19,072 nucleotides of DNA from Acidiluteibacter sp965660325 (GCA_965660325.1 CBFHZL010000046.1:1-19072), one strand, 5' to 3'. Positions 8,367-15,844 are shown, numbered from the stretch's first letter. The notes: generated by a model from the letters alone, not told the origin. Numbers and translations: made by a program.

Positions 8367-8444
8367 TTAACATTGAATTAACGTTTGATTAATCGATTGG
8401 TAATTCTAAATTAACGCTGCGCTCAAAGTCACCCATTACATTTG
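8367..8444 (+). promoter_or_regulatory. Five-position 11-bp-phased TTAA array (PhoP/PhoB-box-like) plus -7 element
   Basis: Hexamers TTAACA (8367), TTAACG (8378), TTAATC (8389), GTAATT (8400) and TTAACG (8411) start exactly 11 bp apart, so they face the same side of the helix. Twenty bases after the last unit comes TACATTTG (8437-8444), a full match to the TAnnTTTG -7 element, 20 bp before the gene at 8465. B. subtilis PhoP binds TTAACA-like hexamers with this phasing, and a phoB-like gene lies in this window, so a response regulator of that family is the likely binder (inference). The TTAA core is self-complementary, so the array could also affect the divergent peptidase gene. The 8307-8464 intergenic stretch holds nothing else I recognise. 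Confidence 0.62.
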
Positions 8445-8464
8445 CATCATAAACAACAAGAATT

Positions 8465-8770
8465 ATGAAGAAAAGTGTTTTAGCCGTTGCGATTATCTTA
8501 GTAGCTTCTTTCTCTGCTTTAGCAGGAGGAAAAAACGTTAACAATTCAATAAAAGGCACCGTAGTCGATAACAATCAAGAAGTAATTGCAGGTGCGTTAA
8601 TTACTATTGAAGGTTTAGATCAAAAAGTGTATACTGATTTAGATGGTAACTTCGAAATTGAAAATATTGGTGGAAAAACGATCAACGTTTCATTTGTTTC
8701 ATTCGAAGATAAAAGCATTTCTTTAGAATCAAATTCTTCTGATGTTACTATTGTGCTTGAAGAAAAATAA
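8465..8770 (+). CDS. Small secreted protein with a carboxypeptidase-regulatory-like domain
   Basis: A 101-residue protein. Residues 1-21 form a signal peptide (MKKSVLAVAIILVASFSALA). The rest is a single carboxypeptidase-regulatory-like beta-sandwich: IKGTVVDNNQEVIAGALITI (29-48), then YTDLDGNFEIENI and a final VTIVLEEK strand. The domain is the same type that forms the N-terminus of the TonB receptor at 9430-12318, but here it stands alone. No catalytic residues are visible; the role is probably structural or binding, in the periplasm or at the outer membrane. It has its own promoter with the phased array just upstream and a strong terminator at 8790-8822, so it is monocistronic. The exact function is unknown. 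Confidence 0.85.
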   Translation: MKKSVLAVAIILVASFSALAGGKNVNNSIKGTVVDNNQEVIAGALITIEGLDQKVYTDLDGNFEIENIGGKTINVSFVSFEDKSISLESNSSDVTIVLEEK

Positions 8771-8789
8771 GTTAAACATATATCACAAC

Positions 8790-8822
8790 AAAAGGCTTTG
8801 TATATTTCAAGGCCTTTTTTTT
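8790..8822 (+). terminator. Rho-independent terminator after the small secreted gene
   Basis: The arm AAAAGGCTTTG (8790-8800) pairs with CAAGGCCTTTT (8808-8818), including one T-G pair, around a TATATTT loop, giving an 11-bp stem. A T run follows to 8822. The site is 19 bp after the stop at 8770 and separates this gene from the next promoter. Confidence 0.88.
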
Positions 8823-8836
8823 GTAGAAAACCACCA

Positions 8837-8870
8837 ATGTTAACTGTATGTTAAATTTTTATTACCTTTG
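8837..8870 (+). promoter_or_regulatory. Promoter of the MORN-repeat gene with an 11-bp direct repeat
   Basis: TACCTTTG (8863-8870) is a perfect TAnnTTTG -7 element. Upstream, ATGTTAA occurs at 8837 and again at 8848, exactly 11 bp apart, the same phasing as the other TTAA boxes in the window. Transcription should begin near 8877, which excludes the ATG at 8848 as a start codon because it lies within the promoter. Confidence 0.65.
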
Positions 8871-8895
8871 TGTCATTATGATTAAAAAGAAGGAT

Positions 8896-9357
8896 ATGAA
8901 GAAGGTGATATTAATGATGAGTGCTGTGCTATTTATGGCTAGTAACCTCATAGCACAAATAGGGATAGAGCGACAAGGGGACATTTTTATTTTTGAGGAA
9001 AAGCCTTACACAGGCGAGTATAAAGAATACTTCGAAGATGGATCGCTAAAAACACTATCGACAATTAAAGACGGAAAATTGAACGGCAGAGTAGTTTATT
9101 TTTATGCAAATGGCGCTAAAAAGGAACAAGGAGCCTACAAAGACAATCAGAAAGACGGAAGATGGATTAGATGGTCAGAGGAAGGCAATAAAACCGCTTC
9201 AGCAACCTACGCTAGAGGAGAGAAAGATGGGAAATGGTACATCTGGGATGAAAATGGCAAAATGCGCTATCAGATGGTTTATGAAAATGGTCAAAAGATA
9301 GACACTTGGTACATGTGGGATGAAAATGAGAATTTGATTTCACAGAAGACGTTTTAG
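8896..9357 (+). CDS. Secreted MORN-type repeat protein
   Basis: With the ATG at 8896 the protein has 153 residues: a signal peptide (MKKVILMMSAVLFMASNLIA) followed by about five repeats of roughly 23 residues of the form G-x-W-x-x-W-x-E-x-G-x-x-x-x-x-x-x-Y-x-x-G (for example GKWYIWDENGKMRYQMVYENG). These are the MORN/YwqK-like repeats common in Bacteroidota. The earlier ATGs at 8848 and 8878 are in frame but are less likely: the first lies inside the promoter and the second falls at the expected transcription start. The protein is probably periplasmic or outer-membrane associated. Some relatives are annotated as antitoxins, but nothing here resembles a toxin partner. Its specific function is unknown. 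Confidence 0.82.
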   Translation: MKKVILMMSAVLFMASNLIAQIGIERQGDIFIFEEKPYTGEYKEYFEDGSLKTLSTIKDGKLNGRVVYFYANGAKKEQGAYKDNQKDGRWIRWSEEGNKTASATYARGEKDGKWYIWDENGKMRYQMVYENGQKIDTWYMWDENENLISQKTF

Positions 9358-9376
9358 TCATCGAAAAATAAATCAC

Positions 9377-9414
9377 AAAAAAAGTCGGTTTGAAAATTCA
9401 AACCGACTTTTTTT
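9377..9414. terminator. Bidirectional terminator between convergent genes
   Basis: A perfect 18-bp inverted repeat: seven A, then GTCGGTTTGAA (9377-9394), and after two bases TTCAAACCGAC followed by seven T (9397-9414). Each strand ends in a T run, so it should stop transcripts of the MORN gene (+) and of the TonB receptor gene (-), whose stops lie 20 bp and 16 bp away. Confidence 0.92.
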
Positions 9415-9429
9415 ATGATTGCAAATAAC

Positions 9430-12318
9430 TTAAAACTTGTATCCAAAGCCAACTACGAACACTCTATTAGGAGTGAAGCTAGAGAATACCTGATCGTTTG
9501 CTTGATAAGCTTCATAAAATTTCTCTCGTTTATCGTTCAAGATATTCTCAGCAGAAAAGCTAATGCTTGCTCTATCTTCCTTATCTAACGATTTCGCAAT
9601 TTTCAAATTTAAACTGTGAAAAGGCTGCTCAAACACATTCGGATTTCTAGCGATACCTACTACAGCTAATCGCTTGCCTTGTACATTATAACTCACATTC
9701 ACATCTAAACCAAGTGAATCGTTTCGGTAACCAAGATAAGCGTTTACAACAAATGGCGACTGCCCTTGAAGCTGACGATATTGATCAATTGTTTCTCCCT
9801 CTCGCTTGTTCAAAACTCGCTCATCGTACTCAGACAGGTCATCTGCCGTTCCAAGGATTCCATCAGGACCTGGCGCGAAGATCTCTTTACGGTCAAGTTG
9901 AGAATACACATAAGTGAAGTTAGCACCTAAACTATAATTGGATAACTTTTCATCAATAAAACCCAGATTCTTTTTGGCATCCAACTCAAATCCATAAACA
10001 GTAGCATCGGATGAGTTTCTTGGAGTAACACTGGTAGGAGCCGTTTGATCATAAGCAACAATCTCAATTGGGTTGTTAAATTGTTTGTAAAATAGACTAG
10101 CAGAAACCAATTGGCCTCCTGTAAAGAACTTTTCCCATCTTAAATCAATATTACTAATTTCAGTCTGCTCTACATCTAGGTTACCAAAGAAAGAACGACC
10201 TGTTAATGCATCAATAATCTCTGCACCTGATTTTTCCTTAAATGACGGACGAGCCACTGTCTGAGAGAAGTTTACTCGAACATTCATATCTTCAGCAACT
10301 GTGTACACAGCACCTAATGATGGTAAAAAGTTAATTTCATCTAACACTCGCTCATCATCAAAAATATCATCCTGAGAGTTGACTACCTGGCGTTGACCTG
10401 TATAATTAATAGAAAACTGCTCTATTCTTGCCCCACCAATAACTTTTAGAATATTTGTAATAGGTAACTCAACCATTGCATAAGCAGCAAGATTATTTGA
10501 AGAAGAAGTATATAAGTTATTTGGTTGCTCCACACCCTCAGCGCGTATACCGTCACCTGTTTGTGGGTTGTAAATATTATCATCAACTAAGATATCATTA
10601 GGATCAAGACTTTGGTAGTCTTTTTTGATACCTTCCTCTTCCATTCGATAACTGATTACATCAAAATCTCTATTCTTATAAGTGTAAGCAAGACCAGCCT
10701 TTAAAACAGACTTCTCACCAGACCACTGATCAAACGTATACTTAACATCCAATCGATTACCTAAACTAAACTCTGTAAGGCTTCTGTATATTCGGTTAAC
10801 CAGACCACCATTTCCACCGCTAATATTAACCACTTGATCATCAATCGCAAAAACAGTCTGTCTAAAATCAGGCTCTTTGTTTAAAGCGAGTGTTGGTGAT
10901 GTTTTAAACGTAAATTCTAAATTTTTCTCTGGAAGGTATTGCTTATAAGTCAATAACGCATTCGAGATACTGCGTTGGTTATAATACAAAATATGCTTTT
11001 GCAAATCAAGCGGCTGATTACTAGGGTAACCTGTTTCAATTGCATCGAGCAATGAAGCTTGCTTAACGGCATTTTGAAGGTGCATAATGCCCAAAGACAA
11101 ACTAGAATTTTTCTTTTTAATCGACCCACTTGCGAAGGCACTCCAGAATACTTCCTCTTGACCAACATCGCCAGAATCTCTTTTTACTAAACGAAGTTCG
11201 TTAACAGAGTTATCTGCATCTGTAGCATACTCAGAAAATAAGAAATCATCATAGTATTTATAAGAAAGGCTGTAGTTTACCGCTAGATTGTATCCAAGCG
11301 TGTAACCATCCTTATTAATTTGGTCAGCTGTATTGTAACCCAAGCTTGTATTAAAAAGACTCGTTTTTCGTTGGGTACCCATAATAGGGTCAAACTTACC
11401 AGTTAATTCGGCCAATTGCTCTCGATCCCCAAATTGCAATCCGGCAAGATCTATTTCACGGTCAATAGGAATTTCTCTTGAATTGGCACCAAGAGCGACA
11501 TAGTCAGCACCAGTTGACTCATACGAAATAAAGTCACTATTCAAATTCATAGCAGGACTATACCCCAATGAAGCAGAAAAACCAGAAGTTTTCTGATCGA
11601 CAAAATCCTTTGTGATAATATCAACAGAACCACCAGTAAAATCTCCAGATAAATCAGGCGTGAATGTTTTAAAAACCGAAAGGTTGTCTATAAGATTGGT
11701 AGGGAAAATATCTAACTGAATAGAGTTTCTATCCGGATCTAATCCTGGAATCTCCATACCATTCAAAGTTGTTTTCGTATATCGATCACCCAATCCTCTT
11801 ACAAAAACATACTTCCCACCTTCTACAGTAACACCAGTAACACGCTTAATAGCTGCTCCCGCATCTCCATCACCTACTTTTTTAAATGTCTGAGAAGAGA
11901 TCCCATCCATTACATTTGCAGATTTTTTTTGCATCGTAGCCATCGCTGATTCATTATTTCGGCTTCGAGTAGCAGTAATGGTTACTTCACCTGCCTGAAT
12001 AGCATCTGGCTTTAGCCTCATATCACCCACTAATGTTACTTCATCAGCTTTTACAACCACATCACTTACTGTGAGCTTTGCAAATGAAATATAAGTAGCT
12101 TCTACAGCATATGTTCCCTCGGGCACTCGAATACTAAATTGTCCATCGAGATCAGTAGATGCTCCCGTCATTGTACCTGACACAATTACGTTTACACCAA
12201 TTAATGTTTCTCCCGTTAAGTCATCGATAACGGTTCCTCTAATGGTTCCCATTTGTGCCAATACAGAAGACAATGCAAGCAAGAGTAAAGAGGAAAGAAG
12301 TAAAATTTTATGTTTCAT
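9430..12318 (-). CDS. TonB-dependent outer-membrane receptor with N-terminal carboxypeptidase-regulatory domain
   Basis: A 962-residue receptor with its start at the ATG at 12318, giving a signal peptide (MKHKILLLSSLLLLALSSVLA). The in-frame ATG at 12375 lies in an intergenic hairpin and is unlikely. Order of domains: carboxypeptidase-regulatory-like domain (about 24-100, beginning GTIRGTVIDDLTGETLIGVN); a plug with VFVRGLGDRYTKTTLNGMEI and DLSGDFTGGSVDIITKDF; then a barrel ending in an aromatic strand (VFVVGFGYKF). An extracellular loop carries a calcium-loop-like PGPDGILGTADDL. Such receptors import large or scarce ligands using TonB energy. The substrate cannot be read from the sequence. 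The adjacent surface lipoprotein and PhoB/PhoR-like genes suggest a link to phosphate or phosphorylated compounds, which is inference. Confidence 0.93.
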   Translation of the reverse strand: MKHKILLLSSLLLLALSSVLAQMGTIRGTVIDDLTGETLIGVNVIVSGTMTGASTDLDGQFSIRVPEGTYAVEATYISFAKLTVSDVVVKADEVTLVGDMRLKPDAIQAGEVTITATRSRNNESAMATMQKKSANVMDGISSQTFKKVGDGDAGAAIKRVTGVTVEGGKYVFVRGLGDRYTKTTLNGMEIPGLDPDRNSIQLDIFPTNLIDNLSVFKTFTPDLSGDFTGGSVDIITKDFVDQKTSGFSASLGYSPAMNLNSDFISYESTGADYVALGANSREIPIDREIDLAGLQFGDREQLAELTGKFDPIMGTQRKTSLFNTSLGYNTADQINKDGYTLGYNLAVNYSLSYKYYDDFLFSEYATDADNSVNELRLVKRDSGDVGQEEVFWSAFASGSIKKKNSSLSLGIMHLQNAVKQASLLDAIETGYPSNQPLDLQKHILYYNQRSISNALLTYKQYLPEKNLEFTFKTSPTLALNKEPDFRQTVFAIDDQVVNISGGNGGLVNRIYRSLTEFSLGNRLDVKYTFDQWSGEKSVLKAGLAYTYKNRDFDVISYRMEEEGIKKDYQSLDPNDILVDDNIYNPQTGDGIRAEGVEQPNNLYTSSSNNLAAYAMVELPITNILKVIGGARIEQFSINYTGQRQVVNSQDDIFDDERVLDEINFLPSLGAVYTVAEDMNVRVNFSQTVARPSFKEKSGAEIIDALTGRSFFGNLDVEQTEISNIDLRWEKFFTGGQLVSASLFYKQFNNPIEIVAYDQTAPTSVTPRNSSDATVYGFELDAKKNLGFIDEKLSNYSLGANFTYVYSQLDRKEIFAPGPDGILGTADDLSEYDERVLNKREGETIDQYRQLQGQSPFVVNAYLGYRNDSLGLDVNVSYNVQGKRLAVVGIARNPNVFEQPFHSLNLKIAKSLDKEDRASISFSAENILNDKREKFYEAYQANDQVFSSFTPNRVFVVGFGYKF

Positions 12319-12351
12319 TTCGGTTGATTTTTCAGTGTGCAATATTAACAG

Positions 12352-12384
12352 AAAGCCTCCCCACCACAAGGGCAAGGAGGCTTT
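12352..12384 (-). terminator. Intergenic hairpin between the lipoprotein and TonB receptor genes
   Basis: A perfect 9-bp inverted repeat, AAAGCCTCC (12352-12360) and GGAGGCTTT (12376-12384), with a 15-nt loop, lies in the 98-bp gap between two co-oriented genes. The following minus-strand sequence (CTGTTAATATT) has only a weak T run. It may be a leaky terminator or an RNA-stabilising hairpin that gives the upstream lipoprotein more message than the receptor. I find no TAnnTTTG promoter after it, so read-through is the likely source of receptor mRNA. Confidence 0.55.
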
Positions 12385-12416
12385 GTTTACATAATCTTAA
12401 TATTGTTAACGTTCTA

Positions 12417-13712
12417 TTAAAAGTCAGACAACAATCCTTTAATGTCAGCCATTGACCATCCTGAAAACTGAGTCTTGTCAAAAGCAGGAGCAACAGTACC
12501 TAGAGCATTGTTATCAGCAGCAAATTCCACATCAAAATCAAATCCTGCAGGAGGAGTTGCAGCTTTATCTGCAGAGATATCGGCTAAAGTAACACCTGAT
12601 GGAGCGTTGAAGATAGATCCAGTCATTTCTAATGAACCTGTAGCATAGTTAGAAGAAACACCGTCGTTATCTAATTCTACATCAGCTGAAGAAGCAAAGT
12701 TGAAGAAGTATAAGTTTTGTACAGAACCTTTAGCATTTGATCTAAAGTCAGCGTACTCACCTGTACCTTCACCTCTTAATGCACCACCTACTAACGTAAA
12801 ACCATCAGGGTTAACTGCAGTACCTTCAGGACCATCGATTTCTAGAGCATGGTCAGAATCAGGACCTGCAATGTATAAAATATTAGAAATAGTACCTGAG
12901 TAAGCTTGATCTACATCAAATGCATCATCACCTTGTAAGCCTACTAAAGCGTGATCAACATTTACTGTACCACCGAACCACTCGATACCGTCATCTAAGT
13001 TTCCAATAACTTCAATGTGGTTCATTGTTGTACCATTACCAACACCACCTAAAGTGATACCGTTAATTTCGTTACCACCACCTGGTACTAACTCAACACC
13101 ACCGTGACGTACAGAAACATATGTTAATGTACCTGAATTATCAGCAGGGTTAGAACCGCCGTAGATACCTTCAGCAACTGATGCAGGAATACCTTCGATA
13201 CGTGCAGTAGTTCCTGTAGAAGGAGAAATAGGAGCGTTTCCTAAGATAATCAAACCTGCCCAAAGGCCTCTTGAATCATTATCCAAGTTTGTACCAACTT
13301 TCTGACCGATACAAATATTATCGTATATAGAAGTAAAGATAATTGGCTCTGTAGATGTACCACGAGCTTCAATTTTTGATCCTTGTGCAATAACTAATGG
13401 CTTAGCATTTGCTTCAGAACCTGTACCACCTTTAATAATTGTACCTGCTTCAATTGTCAACGTTGCGTTGTTTTTAACAATTACTCTGTTGTTTAGCACA
13501 TAGATGTTGTCTTTAGACCACCTCGTGTCAGCAGAAATGTCTCCATTAACAAATACTAGAGGGTTTCCACATTCATTGGTAACAACTTGACCTGGGTTGT
13601 TTGTGTTGTTGTCATCATCGTCATCATCATCGCATGAAGTTAGAGAGAATGACATTGCTGTAGCGAAGAAAACAGCTACAACTGCATTTTTTGATAGTCT
13701 TAAATTTTTCAT
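12417..13712 (-). CDS. Predicted surface lipoprotein with right-handed beta-helix-like repeats
   Basis: A 431-residue protein. The signal MKNLRLSKNAVVAVFFATAMSFSLTSC ends in a lipobox with C27, followed at once by seven Asp (28-34) and Asn-rich linker residues. Acidic residues next to the lipidated cysteine resemble the surface lipoprotein export signal described in Bacteroidota. The body is rich in Gly, Asn and Asp with beta-helix-like turns, including LWAGLIILGNAPIS, GGGNEINGITLGGVGNGTT, GDDAFDVDQAYSGT and DHALEIDGPEG. I recognise this as a conserved family often found beside TonB receptors, sometimes mis-annotated as a multidrug transporter; it has no transporter features. It precedes the receptor gene by 98 bp and is divergent from the phoB-like gene. 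A role as the receptor's ligand-binding partner is inference. Confidence 0.85.
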   Translation of the reverse strand: MKNLRLSKNAVVAVFFATAMSFSLTSCDDDDDDDNNTNNPGQVVTNECGNPLVFVNGDISADTRWSKDNIYVLNNRVIVKNNATLTIEAGTIIKGGTGSEANAKPLVIAQGSKIEARGTSTEPIIFTSIYDNICIGQKVGTNLDNDSRGLWAGLIILGNAPISPSTGTTARIEGIPASVAEGIYGGSNPADNSGTLTYVSVRHGGVELVPGGGNEINGITLGGVGNGTTMNHIEVIGNLDDGIEWFGGTVNVDHALVGLQGDDAFDVDQAYSGTISNILYIAGPDSDHALEIDGPEGTAVNPDGFTLVGGALRGEGTGEYADFRSNAKGSVQNLYFFNFASSADVELDNDGVSSNYATGSLEMTGSIFNAPSGVTLADISADKAATPPAGFDFDVEFAADNNALGTVAPAFDKTQFSGWSMADIKGLLSDF

Positions 13713-13760
13713 TGTTATTGTTTTTGAATTATTAGTTTTCGTTTAAAAAAATTTACACCG

Positions 13761-13849
13761 CAAAGATGTGAGGCTTTTATTATCAGAGCATATATTTGCC
13801 GTTATTAAAAACTTATGTTAGGTTTAATTCAATGTTAATTGATGTTTTT
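13761..13849 (-). promoter_or_regulatory. Upstream region of the lipoprotein gene with a PhoP/PhoB-like box
   Basis: Read on the minus strand, TTAACA (13838-13833) and TTAAAC (13827-13822) begin 11 bp apart, with a further A-rich unit AAAAAC (13849-13844) in phase. The 15-mer TTAACATTGAATTAA here is identical to the first two units of the array at 8367. The best -7 candidate is CATCTTTG (13768-13761), one mismatch from TAnnTTTG; it lies about 53 bp after the box, farther than at the other promoters. Hence the box is better supported than the exact promoter. Confidence 0.5.
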
Positions 13850-13918
13850 TGATCCACTATTAATAAGGTATACTTATTCACTAAACGAATAAACTGAAAA
13901 CATACATATTGAAATTAT

Positions 13919-13963
13919 TTAAACTTAAATTAACATAGGCCGCGTATTGCAGCGTTAGCTTTG
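13919..13963 (+). promoter_or_regulatory. Promoter of the phoB-like gene with an 11-bp-phased box
   Basis: TTAAAC (13919-13924) and TTAACA (13930-13935) start 11 bp apart, the same two hexamers as on the divergent side. After exactly 20 bp comes TAGCTTTG (13956-13963), a perfect -7 element, then a leader of about 20 nt to the ATG at 13991. The 20-bp gap equals that in the promoter at 8411-8444. A second plus-strand TAnnTTTG match (TATATTTG) is at 13791-13798 and might be a distal promoter. The arrangement fits autoregulation by the encoded regulator, which is inference. Confidence 0.62.
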
Positions 13964-13990
13964 TTTTCATATTAAACCAACTGTAAAAAA

Positions 13991-14668
13991 ATGAGCACGG
14001 AAAAAATTCTTTTAGTTGACGATGATCACGATATCCTTGAATTCATTGGCTATAACATCAAAAAAGAAGGTTTTGAAGTAGAGACTGCCTCCAATGGAAA
14101 AGATGCAATTGAAGTAGCTAAAAAGTTCAAACCGGACCTCATCATTTTGGACGTAATGATGCCTGAAATGGATGGCATGGAAACATGTCATCAGATGCGC
14201 AACATGCCCATGCTAAAGGATACGCTCATTATATTCTTAACAGCAAGAGGAGAAGATTATTCTCAAATTGCAGGTTTTGACGCTGGTGCCGATGACTACA
14301 TTACAAAGCCAGTAAAACCAAGAGTTTTAGTAAGTAAGGTTAGGGCAATTCTTCGAAGAAAGGGAGGTACACAAAAAGAACAATCGGCTATAGAGGCTAA
14401 CGGTGTTTCTATTGATCGTGAACGGTATTTAATGAAAAAAGACGGTGTAGCATTTAATCTTCCTAAAAAGGAATTTGAGTTGTTAGCGCTTTTAATGTCA
14501 AAACCAGGGAAGGTGTTTACCCGTGAAGTAATCTTAGACAGTGTTTGGGGTGGTGAAGTAGTGGTCGGCGATCGAACCATCGACGTTCACATTAGAAAAC
14601 TACGAGAAAAACTAGGTGACCAATACATCAAGACTGTGAAAGGAGTAGGTTATAAATTTGAGGTATAA
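13991..14668 (+). CDS. phoB: OmpR/PhoB-family response regulator, PhoB/PhoP-like
   Basis: This 225-residue regulator has a receiver domain (1-122) with acidic D10/D11, phosphoacceptor D54 (LIILDVMMPEMDG), T84 and K106, followed by a winged-helix DNA-binding domain (about 134-225) with GDRTIDVHIRKLREKLG (193-209) and VKGVGYKF (216-223). It should bind direct repeats on one helix face, as this family does. The kinase gene follows 24 bp later. The phosphate assignment rests on overall resemblance to PhoB/PhoP, on the PhoR-like partner and on TTAACA-type 11-bp boxes at its own promoter and nearby genes. Other OmpR-type roles cannot be excluded from sequence alone. Confidence 0.85.
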   Translation: MSTEKILLVDDDHDILEFIGYNIKKEGFEVETASNGKDAIEVAKKFKPDLIILDVMMPEMDGMETCHQMRNMPMLKDTLIIFLTARGEDYSQIAGFDAGADDYITKPVKPRVLVSKVRAILRRKGGTQKEQSAIEANGVSIDRERYLMKKDGVAFNLPKKEFELLALLMSKPGKVFTREVILDSVWGGEVVVGDRTIDVHIRKLREKLGDQYIKTVKGVGYKFEV

Positions 14669-14692
14669 TCTGCATTTTCTTACCTTTCACTT

Positions 14693-15751
14693 ATGAATAA
14701 TAATACCCCAAAGGCGCTCGCCAGCAGAATTGGATTTTTTGTAGCAGCTGCAATTACTATCACGGTAAGTGTATTTCTATTGCTAACCTCGGTATTCGAA
14801 TGGTGGGTCCCATTTGTATTATTCCTTACATCTTTTCCGATTGCCTATTTTTTATTTCTTTGGGCAGTATCCAACTTTATTGATCGTAAAATTCGATTGA
14901 TATATAAAACCATTCACAACTTAAAAGTTGGCAGAAAAAAAGGAGCAACCATCGAAGACCTGGACGTTGATAAAGACATCCTAACAGAAGTAAGAAAAGA
15001 TGTGATTGAATGGGACCTCAGAAATCGCCAAGAAATTGAGCGATTAACAGATCAAGAACAGTTTAGAAGAGAATTTATCGGCAACGTGTCTCATGAATTA
15101 AAAACTCCTCTCTTCAGTATTCAAGGGTACATTTTAACACTACTCGAGGGTGGACTTGAAGATCCAAAAATTAACGTTGCTTACCTGCAACGGGCTGAGA
15201 AAAGTGTTGATCGAATGATTGACATGGTGAGTGATTTGGATGAAATTTCTAAACTTGAATCCTCCCAGTTAAAAATGAACTTCTCTACTATTGACATTTA
15301 CAACTTAGTAGACGAGGTAATCGAATCCTTAGAATTCAAGGCTAAAGAGCGGGAGATAAAACTGATCGTAAAGAAGATTGAAGATAAACCTTTAATGGTG
15401 AAAGCAGATCCGGTAAGAATAACCCAAGTACTTACCAACTTGGTGATCAACTCCATCTATTACGGTAAAGCAGAAGGAAAAACGGAGATTCGATTTTTTG
15501 ATTTTGATGAGAACATTCTTATTGAAGTTGCCGACAACGGTAAAGGAATAGCCGAAGAACATCTACCTCGTTTATTTGAACGATTCTACAGAATAGAAAA
15601 GAGCCGTTCCCGACAAGATGGTGGCTCTGGCCTGGGGTTAGCCATTGTAAAACACATTATTGAGGCACACAGCCAAACCATTAATGTAAGAAGTAGCATC
15701 GATAAAGGTGCCACCTTTTCATTCACCCTTGCCAAAGCAGGCAAAAAATAA
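14693..15751 (+). CDS. phoR: PhoR-like sensor histidine kinase
   Basis: A 352-residue membrane kinase. Two membrane segments (about 11-33 and 37-60) form a short hairpin with almost no periplasmic loop, so direct sensing of an external ligand is unlikely. A linker (about 61-125) leads to the dimerisation domain with phosphoacceptor H134 (NVSHELKTPL) and the catalytic ATPase domain: N-box N253 (NLVINSIYY), G1 DNGKGI (281-286), F-box RLFERFYRIE and G2 GGSGLGLAI (310-318). No PAS or separate HAMP domain is evident, unlike E. coli PhoR, which carries a PAS domain. It is co-transcribed with the regulator 24 bp upstream. The signal is unknown; partner proteins such as a phosphate transporter are not in the window. 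Confidence 0.87.
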   Translation: MNNNTPKALASRIGFFVAAAITITVSVFLLLTSVFEWWVPFVLFLTSFPIAYFLFLWAVSNFIDRKIRLIYKTIHNLKVGRKKGATIEDLDVDKDILTEVRKDVIEWDLRNRQEIERLTDQEQFRREFIGNVSHELKTPLFSIQGYILTLLEGGLEDPKINVAYLQRAEKSVDRMIDMVSDLDEISKLESSQLKMNFSTIDIYNLVDEVIESLEFKAKEREIKLIVKKIEDKPLMVKADPVRITQVLTNLVINSIYYGKAEGKTEIRFFDFDENILIEVADNGKGIAEEHLPRLFERFYRIEKSRSRQDGGSGLGLAIVKHIIEAHSQTINVRSSIDKGATFSFTLAKAGKK

Positions 15752-15844
15752 TTCTTATTTTTCTACCTCATTGCAATTTTTTATAGCGTTAATGCAACCA
15801 ATTGGGCGCTTTGACCATCTATAAGTTGCTGTATTAGTATAACA

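Noticed and set aside
8848..8895. Extended N-terminus of the MORN-repeat protein from ATG 8848 or 8878
   Set aside because: The -7 element TACCTTTG at 8863-8870 lies within the first extension, and the predicted transcript start is at about 8877. The start at 8896 gives a proper signal peptide.
12319..12375. Extended N-terminus of the TonB receptor from ATG 12375
   Set aside because: The extra residues are translated from the intergenic hairpin and would bury the signal peptide.
12406..12422. TTAACG and TTAAAA 11 bp apart at the end of the lipoprotein gene, another possible phased box before the TonB receptor
   Set aside because: It overlaps the lipoprotein stop codon, has only two units and no -7 element after it. 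In AT-rich DNA such pairs can arise by chance; it also warns against over-reading the two-unit boxes elsewhere.
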